From: Paracoccaceae bacterium
GTDB taxonomy: Bacteria; Pseudomonadota; Alphaproteobacteria; Rhodobacterales; Rhodobacteraceae
Direction: 5' to 3'
Assembly: GCA_027484915.1 (NCBI GenBank)
Contig: JAIXSA010000002.1
Location: forward strand, 1-45,644
Length of the DNA: 45,644 nucleotides
Shown: piece after piece, positions 8,133 through 15,444 of the stretch
Layout of the letters: each line of letters starts with the position of its first letter
Numbering within the stretch: position 1 is the first letter of the stretch
Translations under genes and position numbers: made by a program
Notes under the pieces: model-generated
Databases searched by the model: none
Told to the model about the DNA's origin: nothing
What the model saw: the letters and a program-made list of their open reading frames with translations, nothing else

Positions 8133-9454
8133 AGCTCCAGCCTTTCCGCCTGCGTCGAGACAAAGCGCCGTGTGGTGCCGAGGTCGGTCCTTGCCTGCTT
8201 GAAACTGGCCACGCGTGGATCTGCGGCGCGCAGGGTTTCCGCTCGCATCCGGCTGTCCTTGGCCAGATAGAACCGGCCCCCATGATACAGCGTGATCCGG
8301 TCCAGCCGGTCAAGCAGGGCAAGCGTCTTCGCAGTCACCGGAAAATCCAGCGCCAAGGTGTATCCTTCCATCGGGAACGAGAATGGGCTGTCCTGCGGGC
8401 CGAAGCGCTTCAGCACCGCAAGGAACGATGCGGAGCCAGCTTCGGCAATGGTGCGCAGCAAGCTGGAAAGACCCGTCTCTGCCCTGTCCAGCGGCAGAAC
8501 GCACTGGAACTGGGCAAAGCCCTTGCGGCCATAAATTCGGTTCCAGTCCAGGATCGCGTCAAGCGGATAGAAGTAGCGGTCCCAGTCTACAATCTGTTCG
8601 CCCGACTTCCGCTCTCCCGCGCGGTAGTACAGCGTGTTGAAGGCGCGCACCGACAGACGGTTCAGCGTGAACGCTGGCAGGTCGATAGGCACGCGGCGAC
8701 GAGGGGGCCGCTTCGTCTGAAACGGCTGGGTCCTTTGCGCAGGAGCCAGATCCTGGCGCGTCGCATGTTCGCCCAGCATCACCAGCGACCGCCCCAACCC
8801 CTCGCCCTCGGCCAGGCAGTCGATCCAGGCGACCGAATAGGTTGCGTCCTTTTCCGCTTCGAACGCGGCCATCGCGGCCTGCAGGTTCGGCGCCGGAATG
8901 GTGGTCTGCCGGATCCAGCCGCTTTCCACCGGCCGCAGCCTTATGGCCGCGCGCAGGATGATGCCGGTCAGCCCCATCCCGCCCAGAGTATGGTCGAACA
9001 GGACCGCGTTCTCGTCCCGCGAGCAGCGCGTGACCTTGCCATCCGGTCCCATCACGTCGATCCAGTCCACGCAGGCCCGGAAGCTGCCGTCCTTGTGGTG
9101 GTTCTTGCCGTGGACGTCGGCGGCGATGGCCCCGCCGATGGTCACGAATTTGGTGCCGGGCGTGACCAAAGGGAACCAGCCTTGCGGCAGGAAGGCCGCG
9201 ATCAGGTCGCCGAGAAGCACGCCGGCCTCTGCGACCACCTGTCCCGTGCCGGTATCAAAGGCGATCAGCTTGTCAAAGTGGCTGGTCTGCAACGTGGCCG
9301 TCCGGTTGATGGCACTGTCGCCATAGGCCCGACCATTGCCACGTGCGATGACGCTTTTGTGGCGGTCAAGCAGTGCCGCCAACTCGGTTTCTGTCCGTGG
9401 CCGAAAGACCTGTGCCTCGATCACCGGAAAGCGACCCCAGCCCGACTGCTTCAT
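8129..9454 (-). CDS. dprE1: DprE1-like FAD-dependent decaprenylphosphoryl-ribose oxidase
   Basis: This FAD-linked oxidase of 441 residues has the VAO/PCMH fold. The FAD-binding half shows VIARGNGRAYGDSAINR near residue 40, then TPGTKFVTIGGAIAADVHGK and NHHKDGSFRACVDWI around residues 100-130, which closely follow the DprE1 signature (GGAIA-D-HGKNHH--GSF). The C-terminal half contains FYPLDAILDWNRIYGRKGFAQFQCVLP, as in the substrate domain of DprE1 and of the rhizobial NoeO-type proteins. The expected reaction is oxidation of the 2'-hydroxyl of polyprenylphosphoryl-ribose to a ketone, with DprE2 completing the epimerisation. It overlaps both neighbours by 4 bases. Family assignment is firm; activity is inferred from the full set of pathway genes. 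Confidence 0.87.
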   Translation of the reverse strand: MKQSGWGRFPVIEAQVFRPRTETELAALLDRHKSVIARGNGRAYGDSAINRTATLQTSHFDKLIAFDTGTGQVVAEAGVLLGDLIAAFLPQGWFPLVTPGTKFVTIGGAIAADVHGKNHHKDGSFRACVDWIDVMGPDGKVTRCSRDENAVLFDHTLGGMGLTGIILRAAIRLRPVESGWIRQTTIPAPNLQAAMAAFEAEKDATYSVAWIDCLAEGEGLGRSLVMLGEHATRQDLAPAQRTQPFQTKRPPRRRVPIDLPAFTLNRLSVRAFNTLYYRAGERKSGEQIVDWDRYFYPLDAILDWNRIYGRKGFAQFQCVLPLDRAETGLSSLLRTIAEAGSASFLAVLKRFGPQDSPFSFPMEGYTLALDFPVTAKTLALLDRLDRITLYHGGRFYLAKDSRMRAETLRAADPRVASFKQARTDLGTTRRFVSTQAERLEL

Positions 9455-9873
9455 GCCGCGCGCCCCAGCAAGCGGTCGGGGAAGACAAAGCGCCGGTCAA
9501 GTTGGTACTTGACCACATAGCCGATGCTCAGCCCGATCACCGCGCCCAGCTCACGCATCGCTGTTGTCTGCCAGATGACCCAGAACAGCGTCTCGGTCCC
9601 CCAGAAGATCGCCGTGGTGACCAGCCCCATGACCGTGTAAAGCGTGAACTTGCGGCCGTGGTTCTTCAGGCCGGTCTCCTGGTCGAAGAAGATCCACCGC
9701 TTGTCCAGGATGTACTTCACCACAAGGCCGACCAGCGTCCCGGCGCCGACGGCCGCCATGAAGAACCAGGCCGACTGGCCGAAGCCCAGCACGGCGCGTT
9801 GCGTGGCAAGGTTCGCCAGGGTGGCGATCACGGCGAACGCGGCATAGCGCAGGACTAGGGTTCCCAGGCTCAC
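9451..9873 (-). CDS. GtrA-family membrane protein, probable lipid-linked sugar flippase component
   Basis: This is a 140-residue protein with four hydrophobic segments (about 7-27, 37-57, 75-95 and 105-125) and the GtrA-family pattern, including LVLRYAAFAVIATLANLATQ, LVKYILDKRWIFF and YVVKYQLDRRFVFPDR near the end. GtrA-like proteins such as mycobacterial Rv3789 lie next to dprE1/dprE2 and have been linked to translocation or membrane organisation of decaprenyl-phosphoryl-arabinose. Here it sits between the HAD-UbiA fusion and DprE1 with 4-base overlaps on both sides, which supports a role in moving the lipid-linked pentose across the inner membrane. That function is inferred from context. 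Confidence 0.85.
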   Translation of the reverse strand: MSLGTLVLRYAAFAVIATLANLATQRAVLGFGQSAWFFMAAVGAGTLVGLVVKYILDKRWIFFDQETGLKNHGRKFTLYTVMGLVTTAIFWGTETLFWVIWQTTAMRELGAVIGLSIGYVVKYQLDRRFVFPDRLLGRAA

Positions 9874-11300
9874 AGCAGGGCCCCTCCAATGACGAAGCCA
9901 AGGATCAGCAGGAAGCAGATCTGGCTGATGCGATCCTTGGCGGCGAAGACCACGGGATCGTCATGCATCCAGCCCCGGTGGGCGATCATGACTGTCCGCG
10001 TGATCCAGTATAGAAGGACCGCGCTGACACCCCAAAGCGCCTCGGGCCGGTGGTAAAGCCGGGCGACCTCGGGCGAATTGACGTGAAGGGCCATCACCAG
10101 CGCCGAGACGTATCCTGCGCTGATGGCGATCATCGAGATGATCGGCAGGTCATCCACATGGTAGCCGCGCCCGCTGGCTGTCAGCTTGCCGCGCGCAACG
10201 CTGTCGATCAGTTCCGCCTGCCGTTTCACCGCAGCAAGCGACAGGAAGAAGAAGGCCGAGAAGGCCAAAAGATACATGGACAACTCGATGCCTGTGGCGG
10301 CTCCGCCGGCAATGATGCGGGCCGTGTAAAGTGCCGCGAGGACACTGATGTCGATCACCATGCGACGCTTTAGGTTCAGCGAATAGGCGGTGGTCAGTAC
10401 CCAGTACAGAAGCATGACCAGCAGGAACTTGGCGCTTATCGCGGCGGCAACTACAATGCCCAGCACGATCAGGCCGACCGCCATCGCTGTCCCCTGCGCC
10501 AGACCGATGCTGCCCGAGGCGAAGGGACGGTTTCGCTTGCGCGGATGGGCCCGGTCTGCCGAGAGATCGAGAAGGTCGTTCAGCACATAGACGCTGGAGG
10601 CCACGAGGCAGAACGAGACAAAGGCCAGGGCCGAGGCAAGGAACGTCTCCATTGTCCACTGGTGGGCGGCAAGCATGGGCAAGAAGACCAGGACATTCTT
10701 CAGCCACTGATGCGGCCGCAGGGCTTGGGCGTAGGGCGTCCAGGACGGCTGCCTTGTCACCAGATGCTCGGTCGAGCTGCAGGCGCGCTCGGCCTCCCGC
10801 TGCAACGAGGCGGGGGCGTTGACGGTAATCGCCTGTGCGGCCCGCGCCCATACCGGGACATCGGCCCGCGCATCACCCATGTAGGCAAAGCTGCCGGGGC
10901 CGAACCGCTCTTCGATGAAGCGGGCCTTCTCGGCAGATTTGAGGTTTCTGGTGCCGTCCGATCCATGCACTTCGTCGAAGATGCCAAGGTGGCCACCGAT
11001 CCGGTCGGCGAACTGCTGGTCGCTTGCGGTCACAAGGACAGCGCGGCCGCCGTCCTGCCGCCACTTGGCGATGTAGTCCAGGACGGCGGGTTCATAGGGC
11101 AGGTTAGTGACCTCGACCGCCGAGGCCTCGGCCAGATACTGCTTCAGTGCGGCCCGACCCTTCAGCAGGGAAAGGGCCGAAAGCACCGGACTGCGCCAGT
11201 CGCGCCCCAAGGCTGACCAGAAGCTTTCGTACAGCATGTCGCTGCGCAAAAGCGTGCCATCCAGATCGACGACAAGGACGCGGGCGCCGGTCTCTCCCAC
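9870..11300 (-). CDS. HAD phosphatase-UbiA fusion, probable polyprenyl-phosphate phosphoribosyltransferase
   Basis: This is a two-domain protein of 476 residues. The N-terminal 190 residues are a HAD phosphatase: VLVVDLDGTLLRSD (nucleophile and acid Asp), VTASDQQF, the Lys in LKSAEKARF, and YMGDARADVPV. The C-terminal part is a UbiA-type prenyltransferase with about eight spans and the motif NDLLDLSADRAHPRKRNRP, like mycobacterial DPPR synthase (Rv3806c) and rhizobial NoeC. Expected chemistry is transfer of 5-phosphoribose from PRPP to a polyprenyl phosphate, then removal of the 5-phosphate by the fused HAD domain; mycobacteria use a separate phosphatase. It heads the operon and overlaps gtrA by 4 bases. 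The GTG at 11300 has AAAGG about 10 bases upstream and is preferred; a GTG at 11333 is the alternative. Confidence 0.85.
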   Translation of the reverse strand: MGETGARVLVVDLDGTLLRSDMLYESFWSALGRDWRSPVLSALSLLKGRAALKQYLAEASAVEVTNLPYEPAVLDYIAKWRQDGGRAVLVTASDQQFADRIGGHLGIFDEVHGSDGTRNLKSAEKARFIEERFGPGSFAYMGDARADVPVWARAAQAITVNAPASLQREAERACSSTEHLVTRQPSWTPYAQALRPHQWLKNVLVFLPMLAAHQWTMETFLASALAFVSFCLVASSVYVLNDLLDLSADRAHPRKRNRPFASGSIGLAQGTAMAVGLIVLGIVVAAAISAKFLLVMLLYWVLTTAYSLNLKRRMVIDISVLAALYTARIIAGGAATGIELSMYLLAFSAFFFLSLAAVKRQAELIDSVARGKLTASGRGYHVDDLPIISMIAISAGYVSALVMALHVNSPEVARLYHRPEALWGVSAVLLYWITRTVMIAHRGWMHDDPVVFAAKDRISQICFLLILGFVIGGALL

Positions 11301-11311
11301 CTCAGCGGCCC

Positions 11312-11329
11312 TTTCGCATCGATGCGAAA
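11312..11329. promoter_or_regulatory. Perfect 18-bp palindrome at the 5' end of the lipid-arabinose operon
   Basis: TTTCGCATCGATGCGAAA is its own reverse complement and has no spacer. It lies 12 bases before the preferred GTG start at 11300 and contains part of the presumed ribosome binding site; with the alternative GTG at 11333 it would be coding. The symmetry fits a dimeric regulator site or a small hairpin that could mask the Shine-Dalgarno sequence. No cognate regulator is adjacent. Confidence 0.45.
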
Positions 11330-11440
11330 CCACGGCGACCCAAAGACCCGGCGCTTGTGAGGCATGAGTTTCTCAATTGAGTGGTGAAACCGTCAAACAA
11401 ATGTAACCTTTTCATTATTCGGGACAATCTGGATCAAAGG

Positions 11441-11487
11441 GACAGTCGTACAGTGCCAAATGGACTTTGCGACACAGTACGTCTGTC
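11441..11487. promoter_or_regulatory. Imperfect inverted repeat in the 11301-11559 intergenic region
   Basis: GACAGTCGTAC (11441-11451) and GTACGTCTGTC (11477-11487) are inverted repeats matching at 10 of 11 positions, separated by 25 bases. The surrounding 11350-11480 is markedly AT-richer than the neighbouring genes and also holds the palindrome CTCAATTGAG (11372-11381). This is the likely promoter region of the minus-strand lipid-arabinose operon, between it and the SDR stop at 11560. I cannot assign -35 and -10 boxes with confidence. Confidence 0.3.
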
Positions 11488-11559
11488 GCCCCGGCTGTCA
11501 AGTTTGCACTGACTCACCGACGGACGGGTGCGACTGATCCATGCGCCCCGCGCGAGTCG

Positions 11560-12387
11560 TCAGACCCCGTCGAGGCTGCGTTTGAACGCCTCGGCCCAGT
11601 CGGGATGCCAGCGCGAGAGGGCAGGGCGGTTCTCGATAAGGTCGCCCGCCGCCCAGGCGATCCGGCGTTCGTCCAGCGGGCGGGTGACGTCGTTGTCGGG
11701 GCACAGGATGTAAAAGTCGCCCCGGTCCAGGCTTTCCAGCATGAAGCGCACGGCCTCTTCGGCCGTCCAGGCCCCGGCAGGCTTCGGGGCGCCCGAGGCT
11801 GCGGTCATTCCGGTGTGCACCCAGCCCGGAATCATCAGATGGGCCGAAACCTGCGATCCCGGCTGGTTGCGCAGGTCGTGTGCCAGAAGCTCGGTATAGG
11901 CTTTCACCGCCGCCTTCGAGACATTGTAGGCCGGATTGCCGGGGGGCAGGGTGATGCCCTGCTTGGATCCGGTGTTGATCACGGCAGCGGGCCGACCGTG
12001 CGCCAGCATCGCTGGGACGAAAGCCTGGGCCACGGTCAGGATACCGCCAAAGTTGACCGCCAGCGTGCGGTCCCAGGCGGCGCGGTCGGCCAGCGCCGAC
12101 GAGGGGATGCCAAGCCCGGCGTTGTTGAAGAGCAGCGTCACGGGCGGCAGCTCGGCGGCGATGGTCGCGGCGGCGGCAGCAATGCCGTCCCGATCCGAGA
12201 CGTCGACCGCGAAGGCCCGCGCGCCTGGCAGAGCGGCGGCGGCCTTGTCAAGCATCGGGCCGGGCAGGTCGATCAGTGCGACCCGCATCCCTTTGGCGGA
12301 CAGCGCCTGTGCCGCAGCAAGGCCGATGCCCGATGCCGCCCCGGTGATCACGGCGGTCATGCCGGCGGCAATGGCGGGATGGGTCAT
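11560..12387 (-). CDS. Short-chain dehydrogenase/reductase (classical SDR), substrate unknown
   Basis: This is an NAD(P)-dependent oxidoreductase of 275 residues. The Rossmann motif TGAASGIG is at about 15-22, NNAGLG is near residue 93, and the catalytic segment INTGSKQG...YNVSK is near 140-160, so Ser, Tyr and Lys are all present. The ATG at 12387 is preceded by AAAGG at a suitable distance; a second ATG at 12360 is possible but has a weaker site. It lies 39 bases after an aldo/keto reductase gene on the same strand, so the two are probably co-transcribed. Sequence alone does not reveal the substrate. I have no evidence linking the pair to either the hydrolase operon upstream or the lipid-arabinose operon downstream. 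Confidence 0.88.
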   Translation of the reverse strand: MTHPAIAAGMTAVITGAASGIGLAAAQALSAKGMRVALIDLPGPMLDKAAAALPGARAFAVDVSDRDGIAAAAATIAAELPPVTLLFNNAGLGIPSSALADRAAWDRTLAVNFGGILTVAQAFVPAMLAHGRPAAVINTGSKQGITLPPGNPAYNVSKAAVKAYTELLAHDLRNQPGSQVSAHLMIPGWVHTGMTAASGAPKPAGAWTAEEAVRFMLESLDRGDFYILCPDNDVTRPLDERRIAWAAGDLIENRPALSRWHPDWAEAFKRSLDGV

Positions 12388-12426
12388 GGGGGCAACCTTT
12401 CTGCAATAGGGGCGGGACGCGGATGT

Positions 12427-13398
12427 CTATTGGGTGACGGGCAGGCGGGGGGTGTAGGGCGCCTCCAGCCGGGTGATCTGTTCAGGGGTCAGGACCAGGT
12501 CAAGCGCGGCCAGGATATCGGCGAACTGTTCGGGCCGGGAATAGCCGACGATCGGGGCCACCACCCCCACTTTCTGCCGAACCCAAGCGAGAGCCACCTG
12601 CGCCATCGGACGCCCGATCTCATTGGCCACGTCCTGGACGGCATTGATCACGGCGGCGTCGGCGTCCTGGGTCTGCGCAAAAAGCATCCTGCCATAGGCG
12701 TCCGTCTCGGTCCGCGCGGTGGCCACACCCGCCGGACGCGCAAGCCGACCGCGCCCGATGGGGGACCAGGGGATCAGCCCCACGCCTTGGTCGAGGCAGA
12801 GCGGGATCATCTCGCGCTCTTCCTCGCGGTAGATCAGGCTGATCTGGTTCTGCATGCTGGTGAAGGGCGTCCAACCATTGCTCCGCGCTACGTCCTGCAT
12901 CTTGGCGAACTGCCAGGCCGACATGGTCGAGGCCCCGATGTAGCGGACCTTGCCGACGCGGATCAGGTCATCCAGCGTCTGCATCGTCTCGGCGATGGGG
13001 GTCGTGGGATCGAAGCGGTGGATCTGATAAAGGTCGATGTAATCGGTCTTCAGCCGCTTCAGCGACAGATCGACCTGCCGCAGGATCGCGCGGCGGGACA
13101 GGCCCTGGTGGTAGGGATCGGCATCCCCGAAGACCTTGGTCGCCAGGACGATGCGGTCGCGTGGCACTAGGGTCCAGAGCGTCTCGCCCAGGATCTCTTC
13201 CGAGGAGCCGTCGGAATAGACGTTCGCGGTGTCGAAGAAGTCGACCCCCGCCTCTACCGCCTGCGCGATCAGCGGGCGCGACTGGTCGGGCGGCAGCGTC
13301 CAGGGATGGCCACCCCGCTGCGGCTCGCCGAAGGTCATGCAGCCGATGCAGATTTCACTGACCCAGAGACCCGACCGTCCCACCTGCTTGCGTCGCAT
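12427..13398 (-). CDS. Aldo/keto reductase
   Basis: This is a TIM-barrel NADPH-dependent oxidoreductase of 323 residues. Catalytic-tetrad surroundings are visible: DTANVYSDGSSEE (Asp and Tyr), VLATKVFGD (Lys) and LYQIHRFDPTTP (His). IPWSPIGRGRLARP and the C-terminal VGVVAPIVGYSRPEQ contribute to cofactor binding. The protein resembles the large group of general stress or YajO-like aldo/keto reductases with broad carbonyl substrates. The start at 13398 (MRRKQVGRSGLWVSEICIG) is chosen because it begins just before the first conserved strand; an upstream in-frame start adds eight residues without homology. It is followed after 39 bases by an SDR gene. Confidence 0.9.
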   Translation of the reverse strand: MRRKQVGRSGLWVSEICIGCMTFGEPQRGGHPWTLPPDQSRPLIAQAVEAGVDFFDTANVYSDGSSEEILGETLWTLVPRDRIVLATKVFGDADPYHQGLSRRAILRQVDLSLKRLKTDYIDLYQIHRFDPTTPIAETMQTLDDLIRVGKVRYIGASTMSAWQFAKMQDVARSNGWTPFTSMQNQISLIYREEEREMIPLCLDQGVGLIPWSPIGRGRLARPAGVATARTETDAYGRMLFAQTQDADAAVINAVQDVANEIGRPMAQVALAWVRQKVGVVAPIVGYSRPEQFADILAALDLVLTPEQITRLEAPYTPRLPVTQ

Positions 13399-13515
13399 GG
13401 CATCGCCCTCCATTGCCCCCAAGGATCATGCAACGCTTCCCGCCCGGCGGATGCAAGCGGCATTGTTCTTCCACGCTGGCCTTGGCCGGCACTCCCTGGG
13501 CGTCAGCTGGTGCGA

Positions 13516-15402
13516 TCAGATCTCGAACGGGTGCTGGGCGTCGAACGCCGGGTCCTTGCGCCCGACGACCCAGTGGTTGGGCGTCTGGCTGTCGGGCATG
13601 AGCCGCCGGATCGCCCGGTGGAACGCGCCGTAATCGCCACGGAACCCGCCCTCGAGCACCTGCAGAAGACGGCTGGTGAACAGCCCGTTCAGATCACCGT
13701 CGGCCGAGGTCTGATTGTCCATGCACCCCGAAAGAAGCCGGACCGTGCAGTCTAGCGGTTGGGACACCCGCCGGGGTCGCCGAGGCTGGAGAGCGCCACC
13801 ATCGCCTGCAGCAACGGCAGCCGCTGCAGCGCGGTAGGTGTCCTGATGCGCCGCGACCACCGCCCGCCGGACGTCATCGGCCAAAGCGCGCGGGCGCCCG
13901 GCACCGCCGCCGCGCATCGCGACGATCCCGTCCGCCGTCGCACGCAGGACCGTGCCGCTGTGGCAGCTGTCCGAGATCACCAGCACCCGCACACCTTCCC
14001 GGAACGCCCGCCAGCCATCGTAGATCTCGTCGTCCAGCAGCATCCGGTCATAAAGGCACCAGGTTTCATCCTTGCCGTCATCCGTTTCGTCGCCGCCGAA
14101 GTCCGGGACCGAGGCCCCGTGGCCGGCATAGGTCAGAAGGAAGATGTCGCCGGCCTGCAGCTCGGCCGCGGCGGCGGCGATGCGGTCGCGGACGGCGCGC
14201 ACCGTGGCCTCATTGTCCTTCAGGACCTCCGGCTTGGCATATCCCGCTTCCTCGGCGATGCGCGCCATTGCGTTCGCGTCGTTGTGGCAGCCGTACAGCG
14301 TCTGCGGCCCGCCGTAATGGCCGGGATCAACGACGTTCATCCCGATGTGCAGCGACAGGCCCCGGTTGAGGCCGGTCGGCGACTTCAGCCCCTTGCGTCG
14401 CGTCGCGGGGACAGGGGTCTTGGCCTTGCCCCGGCCGACCTTCGGCGCTGCGGGTGGCGTGATCGACCGGCCGGTCGCCTGCCGGATCGCCGCATCAAAT
14501 TTTGAGGCAACCTTGCGGAATCCGGGGGCATTGGGGTGCAACTCGTCCGTCCATTCACCGGCAACGACTGTCCCGCGGTTGTCCAGGAAGGTCACATGCG
14601 GATGGCGGGCGGCAAGCCTCGTCATGGCCAGGCCGAAGCGGCTGATCAGCTCGGCAACGATCGCGCGCTGGAAGGCCTTGTCGTTGATCCCCAGTGCCTT
14701 CATCGGCTTGCCCAGCCACTTTCCACTGGCCGGGATTGCCAGGTCGTAGCCGTGGCAGATGATCCCGACGCCCGGCGCCTTGCGCGCGACGTTGCGGAAG
14801 ATCTGGTCGAACTGCTGCACCGCCCGGTCCAGAAGCCCGGTGAACGACGACCGAACATGCTCGGCCGGGGTCAACGCGGGATCGAAGGGCCGCAGATGCG
14901 TTTTCAGGTCGCCGCCACCCAGGGCGTCGTTGCCGCCCGCCGAAAGCAGAAGGAGCCGTGCACCAACCCGGCGCACTTCGTCCAGGTATTCATCCTGGTC
15001 CAAAATCTGCTGCAGCGTATCCCCCGCCGCCGCGAGATGCGAGATCGCCCAGGTGTCGTTCAGCGCCCCGACCACGTCGAGACCGGGGTAGGTAAACCAG
15101 CTGTCGCCCTCGGCCACCAGGATCGGCCCTTTGTAGCCACCCAACAGCTTCAGCTCGAACTGGCCGCGCCGCAAAAGTCGCACCATCGCGTTGAACCCCG
15201 GCAGGGCAAGTGCGGCCCGCTGGCGTTCTTCCTCGGTCACACCCAGATCGACCGCCTCGGGGTCGTAGGTGACGTGCAGGCGGAAGGGTTCGTCCGGGTC
15301 CTCGGTCACCTTGAAGTACCTGGCGAAGTCCTCGACCTTTGCGCCGGGTGTGTAGATCTTCTTTAGCAGGTCTTCGGCTTTGATCTTCTTTGCCATGTTC
15401 AT
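13516..15402 (-). CDS. SGNH hydrolase-caspase fusion protein
   Basis: This is a 628-residue, two-enzyme fusion. Residues about 92-310 form an SGNH/GDSL-type hydrolase: AEGDSWFTYPG with nucleophile S101, the GGND block at 156-159, and TDELHPNAPGF with D286 and H289. A basic linker (about 318-345) leads to a caspase/metacaspase-like C14 domain: GCHNDANAM at about 371, LLTYAGHGA with catalytic H428, VISDSCHSGT with catalytic C480, and SGCMDNQTSADGDLNGLFT at about 559-577. The start MNMAKKIKAEDLL shows no signal peptide or membrane span, so it is probably cytoplasmic. AAGGAC precedes the ATG at 15402. It is third in an operon with a papain-like protease and an amidase/M15 protein. An alanine-rich insert (about 505-545) follows the cysteine. 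Enzyme classes are clear; targets and trigger are unknown. Confidence 0.88.
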   Translation of the reverse strand: MNMAKKIKAEDLLKKIYTPGAKVEDFARYFKVTEDPDEPFRLHVTYDPEAVDLGVTEEERQRAALALPGFNAMVRLLRRGQFELKLLGGYKGPILVAEGDSWFTYPGLDVVGALNDTWAISHLAAAGDTLQQILDQDEYLDEVRRVGARLLLLSAGGNDALGGGDLKTHLRPFDPALTPAEHVRSSFTGLLDRAVQQFDQIFRNVARKAPGVGIICHGYDLAIPASGKWLGKPMKALGINDKAFQRAIVAELISRFGLAMTRLAARHPHVTFLDNRGTVVAGEWTDELHPNAPGFRKVASKFDAAIRQATGRSITPPAAPKVGRGKAKTPVPATRRKGLKSPTGLNRGLSLHIGMNVVDPGHYGGPQTLYGCHNDANAMARIAEEAGYAKPEVLKDNEATVRAVRDRIAAAAAELQAGDIFLLTYAGHGASVPDFGGDETDDGKDETWCLYDRMLLDDEIYDGWRAFREGVRVLVISDSCHSGTVLRATADGIVAMRGGGAGRPRALADDVRRAVVAAHQDTYRAAAAAVAAGDGGALQPRRPRRVSQPLDCTVRLLSGCMDNQTSADGDLNGLFTSRLLQVLEGGFRGDYGAFHRAIRRLMPDSQTPNHWVVGRKDPAFDAQHPFEI

Positions 15403-15444
15403 CGTCCTTTCCGGATCGCAGACGGGCGTCGAAGCCCTTGGGGG

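Noticed and set aside
11467-13170. A 567-codon plus-strand open frame
   Set aside because: It lies opposite a clear SDR and aldo/keto reductase whose catalytic motifs are intact; the translation is low complexity and shows no family features.
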